DNA of 64,000 bases from Astrothelium macrocarpum (taxonomy: Eukaryota > Ascomycota > Dothideomycetes > Trypetheliales > Trypetheliaceae). This document shows positions 55,912 to 64,000 of this stretch, piece by piece (within the stretch, counting starts at the first letter, position 1; each line of letters begins with the position of its first letter). The translations under genes and the position numbers were made by a program. The DNA is taken from contig JAGEMR010000006.1 of assembly GCA_021030915.1 (NCBI GenBank), positions 186,001-250,000 on the forward strand, given 5' to 3'. The notes under the pieces were generated by a model. It ran no database searches. It saw nothing but the letters and a program-made list of their open reading frames with translations, and had not been told where the DNA came from.

Positions 55912-57276
55912 TTGCCGCCTGCAGGTTCGGGATTAGTATAATTAAATTCAATTAACCTTACACTCGATTTCTTCGATTCAACAATGTCACCTTGCACTGA
56001 TCTCTGACTTTACACCTTCAAAATTTCGGATCTTTCAAGTTCTCGAAAATTTGATACACGGTAGAATCAAGCTGGGGGTTATTCCTGATATAGCAAGTTG
56101 GCGTATGAAGACTGGGTAGGCTTCTATACGAGCTTTAGCACACGCACCCTGTATTGAGCAGACTTTGCACAATCGGAGCAAGAGTGTTTCCTTGTTCGAC
56201 TTGGGTGCTAATGATTGCTCCTATTCGAGACTTGAAAACTCCTCTTTCGTTGACACCGCTCCTAAGTGGTCTATGTCATTGTTTCAGGCATTAATGAGGA
56301 TGATTGGACAAGTCATAGCTCAGTATTCATTGCTGGTGAACCAAATAACAGAAGACAGAAGGATCCATCCACCACCAATCACACGATCTCTAGCAGATCC
56401 AAAGATCCTGAAATGTGTAGTGTAGGGATTGCTGAGCCGTGATGGACACATATCTCTCTACAGAGAAGCGTCTGCCTAGAGTAAAAATTTAAGGAGAAGA
56501 AGGAATTTCCGAATCCTAAAGTTACGAATAAATTCCCGCATGAGTCCCTGAAGCGCTCAACATTAGATTCCATAAGGAGGTAGCGAGGAGGCCGCTTGAA
56601 GAATTGCGTCATCTCGTTGACGGGCGAGCCAATCAAAATGGTGTACTATCTTTGGTTGGACTATACCAAAATCTCGTCCACCAGCATTTGTTACGCAGCC
56701 ATGGTTGGGGTGGGCAGAAGAAATTGGTGGGGTCTTCTCCGAAAAAAAAAAAAAAAAGTAAAGGCTTCGAGTAACCTTGCCAGGAAAGTCTGCCTTAGAT
56801 TAGCTGCAACGTCTGTATGCCACCTAAGTCATTAGTACTTTTTTGGGTTAGGTGAATTGTGCCTAGAATTAAGCCTTCGGTGGCTTAAATGGTGCTCCAA
56901 AATAACACGCATCTTGTGCACCGAGTCGAGCTCGCATTTCGGGACTCACACACAAAGTTCGTCGGGCCATGACTTATGAGCCTGGCTTAGAAGATCAACG
57001 TGTTGACTGTGTTGAATGGCACCCTGAGGATGCGTGAGTGGGCGCGATTATGTTTCTAGAAGTTTCTGAATTCGAATGCCGTGTAGAACATGGGAGAGAC
57101 AGGTTGGTAAAGAAGGCCCAACAATCGATGAAATCTTGGATGCAGATGTAAGAGGATATCAACACTCTTGTCAATCTTACTATTGACTCTCTAGACTTTT
57201 TCCAAACCCGGTATTCACGTATTGTAAGAATTGTCTACCACTCACATTCATTTCAAGGCTGATATATTCTTCATAG
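55912..57276. other. Intergenic region and unresolved 5' part of CorA-like gene
   Basis: It includes a run of about 15 A near 56743. From about 57090 to 57210 one frame reads like a CorA-family N-terminus (DSLDFFQTRYSR), but stops lie close by and no donor/acceptor combination restores an open start. The beginning of the CorA-like gene must lie here. Confidence 0.45.
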
Positions 57277-58740
57277 TGTCTTGCCGGAAAAATTAAAAGT
57301 TCAAAATCTCTGGAACAACGGGAATGACTTAGACCCAGTGTGTGAGCGACTGTCGGAGAAATTTCATGTTCCACGGCTATTTTGGTCCAGAACAGGCTGG
57401 GATGCAAATGGCTTCTATCATTCTCAAGCGGAGATCTTATCCGAGAAGAACGTTGCTCGTAGCTACAGTGCGTTTTGCAGCCGGCAGAAAACCCCTGATA
57501 CTAATAGCCCAGGTACTTCATTTCGATTTCTTCTAAAGCAAGTCAAGCTCGTGACTCAAGGCGGTCTCTTGAGATCGATGACAGGTACGACATCTCTTGC
57601 ACACGGCGGCGAAGAGCTCAAATACGAATGGGAATTCTATGGACTCCACACCATTTGGGCAAAGCTTTCTGAGTCTCAGTATGGTAAGAATGCTTACTGC
57701 CAGGTGTTGCTCTGCTTCGATTTTGTGGAGGAAATGCGACGTCAAGTCATTGAAGCGTTTGAAGCCTCGGATGGCGCCTCCATTGCCGTCAGTCCGTTCG
57801 GAGTTCACAAGACCTTCTTAGAACCGCTTACAATACAGTACGATACAGCCCTTTGGGGATTTCGGAAGCCTGTACGAAACTATGAACAGGTTCATTTCTA
57901 TACCTTTCAATATATCAACATCCCTTCTCACTAATCTGAGCCTTAGGGGCGTGTGACTCTCGATGGCAAGGCGCCTCAACGTCTTGAAAAGCTTGAGCAT
58001 CGCTACACGACTATGCATGAACTCGAGCGTCATATTATCCATGCGATAGAGACGCTCGAGGTCGCATCACTGACGCTTGGAACGATGCTACAGGATCAAG
58101 AATCCTTCATGAAGCTACTAAATAGGCATGATTTGATTGAGAATCTCGACATAGAGGACAATGTGCAGAGATCATTACGCTCCCGAGTCAATTCGCTCTC
58201 AGCACTGCATCGGAGAGCCGAAGCTTTTGAAAGGAGACTTCAGAATGAGATTAGACTTGTCAGCGCTTTTCAAAAGTTCTCCAATCTGGCTGTGGCTTAC
58301 TATCGTCAGGCCTTCAATACTGTCGGTGTGGATGATCATGCCATTCTTCGGAGACAGATAAAGGAGCAGACTAAATTGTCTGCAAAGGTAGAGTCTCTGA
58401 GGGCACAGAACTCGTCTTTATCTACAACAGTATCATTGTTGACATTGTTGTTCTTGCCAGGATCGTTCATTTCAGTAAGTTTGAACTACTCGTATCGTGC
58501 ATTGACTGCGTTAAATCAGACCAGGGTTTCTTTGGCACCAACTTCTTCACAATTACGTCGAATGGCAACGCACCTCCAGAATGGCGGTACGTTGAAGAGC
58601 TTTGGATATTTTTTGTTACCACCATCCCCATTACTGTTGCAGCGATGGCGATCTGGTACTATTCAATTAGAAGAAAACAGCAACACCCGTTTGTAATAGA
58701 TCACGAGCTACAGTCAGATTACGATAGTGCGCCTTCTTAG
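57277..58740 (+). CDS. CorA-like membrane protein, 5' end unresolved
   Basis: Member of the fungal CorA-like divalent-cation transporter superfamily. Exons supported: 57277-57889, 57947-58474, 58525-58740 (about 450 residues), preceded by an acceptor TTCATAG. Landmarks are VCERLSEKFHVPRLFWSRTG, ANGFYHSQAE, a helical region with many Leu/Glu/Arg (58.0-58.4 kb), then TM1 STTVSLLTLLFLPGSFIS and TM2 LWIFFVTTIPITVAAMAIWY. After TM1 the sequence is GFFGTNFF, so the classical GMN selectivity motif of CorA appears as GTN. The N-terminal exon(s) could not be joined without stops; a short intron starting at GTATTC (about 57212) is the best guess. It may be functional or decaying. Confidence 0.7.
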
Positions 58741-59187
58741 TGGGGTACGCCAGGCGCGCTGGCATCGCGATATTGAAATGATGCCGGCATTTTCAAGCAT
58801 CAAGCACTGCCAGCTCTAGCTCGTAAAAATATATACTCTACAAGCTCACAGCAAAAGTCCAACAGCGCCACGCTCGGACGCTTCCCACAAAGTAAAAAGT
58901 CATATTCATGCTCAAGCTTCTGAGCAAGAAACACCCCTGCATCAAGGGCCTGTGTCGTCAGTACAATATCTCTCAGACAAGCCATCTGCAGTAAATTCCC
59001 TCATTCCACAGTCGAACCAATAAGCCGTCAAACCGGCAAGCACATGAATTATCCGCATGAAGAACCACACCCAATGCAATGATTCCCTCTCCATTAAGCG
59101 CCCCTCAAAACAGCAGCTTCCTCAAGGCAAGTAAACTCACTCACTCAACCCCACAAACCCCCTCTCCCTACAGAAAAAGAAAACCAA
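58741..59187. other. Convergent 3' region
   Basis: Between CorA-like and MBP1 stops. A purine/pyrimidine-biased C-rich stretch at 59150-59187 leads into the MBP1 end. Nothing else. Confidence 0.45.
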
Positions 59188-61455
59188 TCATCCCCTTCCC
59201 TCAACCACCTCCTCCAACTCCCTCAAAATCTCCGGCACCATCCCCTCCACCTCCTCCTCCGCCACCCCCAACGCCCCGACAATCAACCTCTTATACTCCG
59301 CCACCCGCTCCCCCGTGCCCGCGGCCGCAAGCCCGGCCACCACCTCCCGCACCAGCTGCCGCCGCTCCTGCTGCGCCAGCGCCAGCAGCCGCGCCAGCTG
59401 CAATTGCTCCTGCAGCACGCCGGCGGCGTCGCCGCCCTCAAGCCCCACCCCACCCCCAGACGTCGTGGCAGCGGAGCGCAGCGCGGCCGCGCCGTGCGGC
59501 TCGAGCAGCCGATCGAGGTCTGCGCGCTGCTCGGCCTCGATCGCCGCCTCCGCCTGGCGCAGCAGCAGCGCGAGGTCTGCGCGCTGGCGCGCGTCGTGCG
59601 GGTCTTCGTGCTCGTCGGCATCGTCGGGGGGGCCCTCGCCGTTGACGACCGGGGGGGAGGGGCCGAGCTGGGCGTCGAGCGCGGCGATCTGCGTCTGGAG
59701 CGCGTCGAGGTCGTCTTGGCGCTGGCGCGCGAGCCGCTCGGAGTCTGCGAGCTCGAGGTCGCGCTCGTGTAGCTCGGCGTCGAGTTGGTGGGCGAGCTTT
59801 TCGGTTTTGCTGAGGAGGAGGTGCGGGAGTTGTTGGGTGAGGGTCAGCGCGGCTTCGCAGTGGTGTTGCTGTTGCTGGGGAGGCGGGATTTGGGGGCTGT
59901 TGGTGAGGGCGAGGGCGTTGTTGGTGGGGAAGGAGGTGGAGGCGAGGTTGGGAATGCCGTTGGTGACGATGAGGCCATTGGGTTTGCCAGTGGTGCCGCT
60001 GACGCCAATGTCGACGCCGTCGGTGAAGTTTTGGAAGGGGGAGGAGGAAAGCTGGCGGCGGTTGAATTTGCGGTTGTTGAGTAAGCGGATTTCGTCGTCG
60101 CCAGTTTGCCCGTTGCTGTTCGGGATGTCGACTGCGGCCCCACGGCCTAGGAGGGTGCGCAGGCATTTGGTCGCGCCATATCGCGCACAAAGGTGGATGC
60201 AGGTATCACCGTGATTATCTTGCATATTGAGTAGTCTTTCAATTTCGCGTTGCTGGCATGAGTTGACAAGTCTGTTCAGAATGGTGTCCAGGTAGTATCT
60301 CGCGCATTTGTATTTCGACTTTGACTGGGTGGTGGCTGCAATGTGATGGAATACCGTTGAACCAAACCATTCTGTCTGGCCCACCGTGTCCTCTAAAATT
60401 TTGAAAAGTTTATCCATACTTCCTTTGTCATAGTTGTTTGTAAACATGACAGCACGCATCAATGGTGTATCTCCATTATTTGCCGGTTGCTGGATGCGAG
60501 CGCCACGATTGATCAAGTCCTTTACAACTCCAACATCGCCCATAGCTGCTGCCCAATGCAGCGCTGTATGTCCCTTGTCATCGATTCTATAATTGATATC
60601 AATATCCATAGGGGCCTCTGGTGGGGCGCGAAAGGAGTTGTCAGACTCGTGCAACATGAAATAGTCCAAGAGTTCATCAGACCAAAGTTGATGCTTTTGG
60701 TCTTGAAGACTCATGGCGTCCGAATACTCAGCACCTCGCTTTCGCTTGCGAGAGCCAGTATACTGACCCATATCGTCATCGTCAATCATGGATTCGGAAG
60801 CGATGGTATCATTATCAGGGGTTCCGCCATTTATCTGGCCATCATAAATGTCCTCGCTAACTTGACTCGGGGCTACACGGTTCGTCAGTGCCCATTGTGG
60901 GAGCTCAGAAGAAGGCAATGACATACCATGCACTTTGCGACTGGGCGCTGGTTGCCTCGGCGCCCTTGGCTTTGATGAAGCAGCAGTGGCATGTTTTGGT
61001 GCCGGTGGAGGGCTGCGATCGCCAGGCACAAAGTCGAAGATGGGTCGCAGTTTCTCCAAGACATGATTCTTTTCTGCAAGAAGCTTGCCGTCCTGTAGGG
61101 GAATCCAAGTGCCTTTGTAGGTACAAAGTTAGCAGTGCGCATACATTCTCCCTAATCTTTCTAGTACCTTGATACTTTCCGTAGCCACCTTGAACCTTTT
61201 CGTGGACGCCCTTTTGCACTTCACGCTCGAGTATTCGGGTCCGCTGAGGTTTGTCAAAGTCGGCGACCTTGAGGATATGGGTTGCGTTGATCCAATCGTC
61301 CGAGCGTCTTCGCATGACATGATTTCCAGCGACATTGTACTCGTACACGGGCACCTGGAATGACAATTAGGGCTGAAGAGAGAGTCCGTGGGGTGAACAG
61401 CGCATACGTTACTATACGTGGCAGAATAAATTCTGCCCTGAGCGTCGGCGGGCAT
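59188..61455 (-). CDS. MBP1: MBF transcription factor subunit, APSES + ankyrin (Mbp1/Res type)
   Basis: DNA-binding subunit of the MBF complex for G1/S gene expression, nuclear. Four exons (61408-61455, 61168-61354, 60927-61112, 59188-60872) give 701 residues. The APSES domain covers about residues 14-110: VPVYEYNVAGNHVMRRRSDD, WINATHILKVA, GVHEKVQGGYGKYQ joined to GTWIPLQDGKLLAEK. Ankyrin repeats follow (DDKGHTALHWAAAMGDVGVV; NNGDTPLMRAVMF; NHGDTCIHLCARYGATKCLR). The C-terminus is a GC-rich coiled coil ending in PEILRELEEVVEGRG. The third intron (54 bp) is stop-free and in frame with donor GTATGT, so its removal is inferred from site quality. It shares its upstream region with NDUFB7. Confidence 0.94.
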
Positions 61456-61805
61456 ATTGGCCAACGAGAATAGGGTGAGCGGCGGGGCTTTGGGTGCTGA
61501 TTGGCTGTGGCATGCGCTCGATTAGGGCACGAATACAGTGTTGGCACTCTTCGGGGAGGCCGCAGACAAGACGCAGGCAAAGGCGAGAGAGGGGCCAGAC
61601 GCGATGAAGTAAGGGCAGCAGATACGAAGGTGGGGGTTGAGGTTGTGTAAATTGGGGGACTCGGGTGCGCGCGAACGAGAAAGTGGATGGAGTCGCGTCG
61701 CGCGGGTTTATTGCAGCTTGTATGTGACCGGCCACTGTAATCCCCGACGTCTCGTTCAAACGACCACCCATTACATATCGCCACCTACTCCACGTCGCTG
61801 TAGCC
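61456..61805. promoter_or_regulatory. Shared upstream region MBP1 / NDUFB7
   Basis: 350 bp between outward-facing starts. No ACGCGT (MBF) box is visible here, so autoregulation through that site is not supported. Confidence 0.45.
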
Positions 61806-62286
61806 ATGTCGGTCACGGAAAGGATCAAAGAAGCTGTAGGATTGGCGCACGATGACCATGCACCCCCTAAAGGACGTAAGGCGCCTCCTGACATCCAATT
61901 GAACTCTTCCAGCACACCCATCATGTTTGAAGACAAACGCCCACACGAACACTTGCTAACCAAGCATACGGTACAGCCGCTACAAGAGAGCAGATGTCGG
62001 ATGCGAGATTACCATTGGCATATCGAGATAGCTGCGCACATCTTCTAATCCGACTGAATCGATGTCGACAGGAGGAATACTACCTACCATGGAGATGCGA
62101 GGTATGCTCTTCGTTCACTATCGGAATGAAGAAGCAGTCCGGATATGTTTGGCATCTATCGCTGATTCTTATTTCATCCAGACCGAGAGACATGGCTACG
62201 AAAAATGCCAGTACGAAGAATTCAAAAAGCGTGTCGCAAAGATGGATGAGATCCGAGCAGCCAAGGGAGGGGCAAGGAGCAATTAG
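61806..62286 (+). CDS. NDUFB7: NADH:ubiquinone oxidoreductase subunit B18 (NDUFB7)
   Basis: Accessory subunit of mitochondrial complex I, facing the intermembrane space. Three exons (61806-61875, 61977-62101, 62182-62286) give 99 residues. The conserved core is MSDARLPLAYRDSCAHLL, then LNRCRQEEYYLPWRCE and, after the junction, RHGYEKCQYEEFKKRV. It has twin C-x9-C motifs (C-AHLLIRLNR-C and C-ETERHGYEK-C), the CHCH pattern. The first acceptor (GTACAG at 61976) is used because it gives PATREQMSDARLP. Introns are 101 and 80 bp. Confidence 0.94.
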
Positions 62287-62712
62287 ATTACGTCTTGTTT
62301 TGGGAGAAATCATATCCATTTCAAAAGATAGACTACAACAGATGGCGGCCCAGCATCACCTGTACATACCGAGCAATCCGGCTTAAAATTGGTTATCAGA
62401 GGCAACGCTTGTTTGATGTCTGGTACATGCAAGAGGCGAAAGCGATTGCACTATTTAGAGCGAGCAAAACTAGACGCAAAGCCCTCCAGCGAAGCCTGTC
62501 CGACTGTCCATCAAGCAACGACTGCAAATAAACCGGCGATATTCGAGTCAGAAAAAACCAGTCCATCTAGCTCCCTGCTCAAGCGCAGCAACCAAATGCG
62601 TCGTGAAGAGCGAGTCATAGCAAGAAAGGAGTCATAGCAATCCAATCAGCTACCCCGTCCCGGCCCGCCCGCATGCGTTGTTTCCACCCAGCATCATCTG
62701 ATTCCACCTCCC
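62287..62712. other. Convergent 3' region
   Basis: Between NDUFB7 and BRCT gene stops. Weak frames only; no RNA or repeat seen. Confidence 0.45.
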
Positions 62713-64000
62713 CTACCCTGATCTCTGCACAAACCCTTTCACCCACCAGGTCTTTGCATTGTTTTCCACATTAACCTTCTCATTCATCTCCTTGTTTACT
62801 CCCTTGTCAACCGCCTTGTCCATGTCCACTTGCTCCTCCACCGATGCTCTCGCACGTGTTGGTAACAAGCCCACCGGTCTCCCCGGTTTCGGCCTGACAT
62901 AAACAAAAGGCTTTTCCACCGCGCTAAGCCTTTGTCGTTCCTTCTCTCGAAATGCCTTGGTATCGATGATTTTTGTTTCAGGGTTTTTGGCCAATTCACC
63001 AAAAATACGGCGAAGTTCTTTCTCTTCCGGGCTTTCCTCGTCTGGCTCTTGGTCGAGGGTAACCTTCTGGTCTGTTGAGATTTCGACAGATTGATGTGCT
63101 TGAGGCTGTCTGTCAAGTCGTTCGCTCCAATGTATTTGACACTTCTTGCGGAAAAACTCTTGAAATTTTCCCAGAGCGGCGTGGAATTCAGAGCCGATCG
63201 GAGTAATTAGTAGGCGCATAGGCTTTGTACGCGGACGGGAAAATCGGACAAATGTGGCATAGGTGCTAGGGATTGTGTGTGATTCGTAAAGCTGGAAGGG
63301 TGAGTGATTAGCGACATTGTAGTCGATGAATACGAGACGTTAGAATTACCGTAAGCTGATAACGCTCATTCTTGTTGTTCTCGAGATCGGTACGCGTCAA
63401 GGTGACGTCGTAGTCGAATCCGGTAGAGTCTTGGTATACATGGTGGTTGTCTGGCAATAGCAATATTAGTAGAATACTCCATCTTCATTAAGCTAGTTGG
63501 TGCATTACCGGAATCAAGATCTTCGAGAGCTCTTTTACAGCCTTTATGGAACTGCTCTGTCACTGCTTTCTTCGTTAGTCAAAGTACTGATAGCTCCAAG
63601 CAAGTCTTCCGGACCTTCTTGGTGCTCCTGCCTTTTCGCTTCTTCGGCTTTTCGCTTTTTTTGTAGTAAATCTTTCCGCTTCAATTTGTCGGCATGTAAC
63701 CATAAGTAGTTTGTCTCTCTCCTCTTCCTTCCGCCACTGGTGGAGTCATACAGCCAGTCAAAACCCACAATCTTCACGTTGTTCTTTTTAGATAATGCTC
63801 TCCGAACCAGACCTGCCTTCTTCTTCCAATGTTCTGAAGATGCAAGAAGATGAGTAGTTTGATCATTAACCACAGTTGTAAAAATACCACCGTTGTTTTC
63901 TACCCATCTTCTAATATCGTTGTGACTCCTGTTCGCACCGAAATCGCCCGTGCATGCAATTGTGAGCTTTGCAAAACAACCTCTCGATCTCCCACGACCC
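62713..64000 (-). CDS. BRCT-domain protein, 5' end outside window
   Basis: Exons 63615-64000, 63509-63562, 63350-63450 and 62713-63291 read in frame (about 373 residues visible). The N-terminal part is a BRCT domain: KLTIACTGDFG, RRWVENNGGIF, DQTTHLLASSEHWKKK and the conserved Trp in KIVGFDWLYDS. A Lys/Arg-rich linker follows, then a WGR-like block: HHVYQDSTGFDYDVTLTR, ENNKNERYQLTLYES and YATFVRFSRPRTKP, as in fungal BRCT proteins distantly related to PARP regulatory regions. The C-terminus is helical and charged. The first junction uses a weak GTCCGG donor giving a 52-bp intron; an even shorter alternative was rejected. Probably a nuclear DNA-damage or chromatin protein. The start codon lies beyond base 64000. 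Confidence 0.82.

Noticed and set aside
59079..60214. Long plus-strand frames (188 and 299 codons) opposite MBP1
   Set aside because: Antisense shadows of the GC-rich MBP1 coiled-coil region; almost pure Ala/Pro/Ser/Arg sequence.
17940..61455. Apparent excess of stop-free, multiple-of-three introns (PXMP4, TauD, Zn2Cys6, DUF7896-like, MBP1)
   Set aside because: Five of about fifty introns. With lengths near 57 bp, roughly one in eight would be stop-free and a multiple of three by chance, so about six are expected. No enrichment.
61456..61805. MBF (ACGCGT) box for MBP1 autoregulation
   Set aside because: No exact ACGCGT was found in the shared upstream region.
63557..63590. A 25-bp intron (GTAC..CTAAC..GCAG) in the BRCT gene
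   Set aside because: It has a branch-like site but is too short for a spliceosomal intron; a 52-bp intron ending at the same acceptor keeps the frame equally well.
1..64000. tRNA genes, rRNA, transposons, CRISPR arrays
   Set aside because: Looked for T-loop GGTTCRA contexts, long terminal or inverted repeats and transposase motifs by eye; the few GTTCGA hits were inside coding exons or lacked a cloverleaf. A covariance-model tRNA search was not possible here.

Overview
The window is nuclear DNA of a filamentous ascomycete (Pezizomycotina). Nearly every gene carries short introns of about 46-100 bp with GT..AG ends and CTAAC-like branch points. The recognisable proteins are fungal: the HAP2/HapB CCAAT factor, an Mbp1-type APSES regulator, Nop12, Cgr1, a Dep1/Sds3-like subunit, a Zn2Cys6 factor, an ARG-13/ORT1 ornithine carrier and a CorA-like protein of the filamentous-fungal type. 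The gene mix would suit Leotiomycetes, but that is a low-confidence guess. I see no prokaryotic, viral or intact transposon sequence. I re-derived exon structures by hand from reading frames and family conservation, and exon lengths were checked to keep frame.

Layout. 0-8.5 kb is a housekeeping block: the Gly/Asn/Trp-rich tail of an off-window gene, CGR1 (ribosome biogenesis) divergent from the mitochondrial ornithine carrier, a peroxisomal PMP4 protein, a membrane-anchored coiled-coil protein, and an unknown protein with a five-times repeated motif. 9.8-25 kb looks accessory: an orphan gene, a short-chain dehydrogenase, a small DUF202 membrane protein, a metallo-beta-lactamase-fold hydrolase, a TauD-type dioxygenase, a Zn2Cys6 regulator and two small putative genes, separated by long gene-poor stretches. 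25.8-48 kb is again core: mitoribosomal mL54, HAP2, a Dep1/Sds3-like Rpd3L subunit divergent from NOP12, two unknown disordered proteins, a DUF7896-like zinc-binding nuclear protein, a second DUF202 protein and a tiny spliced gene.

50-59 kb is a second looser stretch: an MDR-superfamily oxidoreductase, a large protein joining a SANT-like segment to an atypical zinc finger, and a CorA-like protein whose 5' end I could not resolve. 59-64 kb returns to core genes: MBP1 (cell-cycle G1/S regulator) divergent from the complex I subunit NDUFB7, then a BRCT-domain protein running off the right edge.

Working together: CGR1 and NOP12 both serve 60S ribosome assembly; the ornithine carrier, mL54 and NDUFB7 serve mitochondria; HAP2, DEP1, MBP1, the Zn2Cys6 protein and the zinc-finger proteins are nuclear regulators. 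The 12-22 kb block (dehydrogenase, hydrolase, dioxygenase, regulator) is the only stretch that could be a functional catabolic cluster, and that is inference. No clearly new system stands out; the repeated-motif protein, the accessory block and the CorA-like gene are the best leads.
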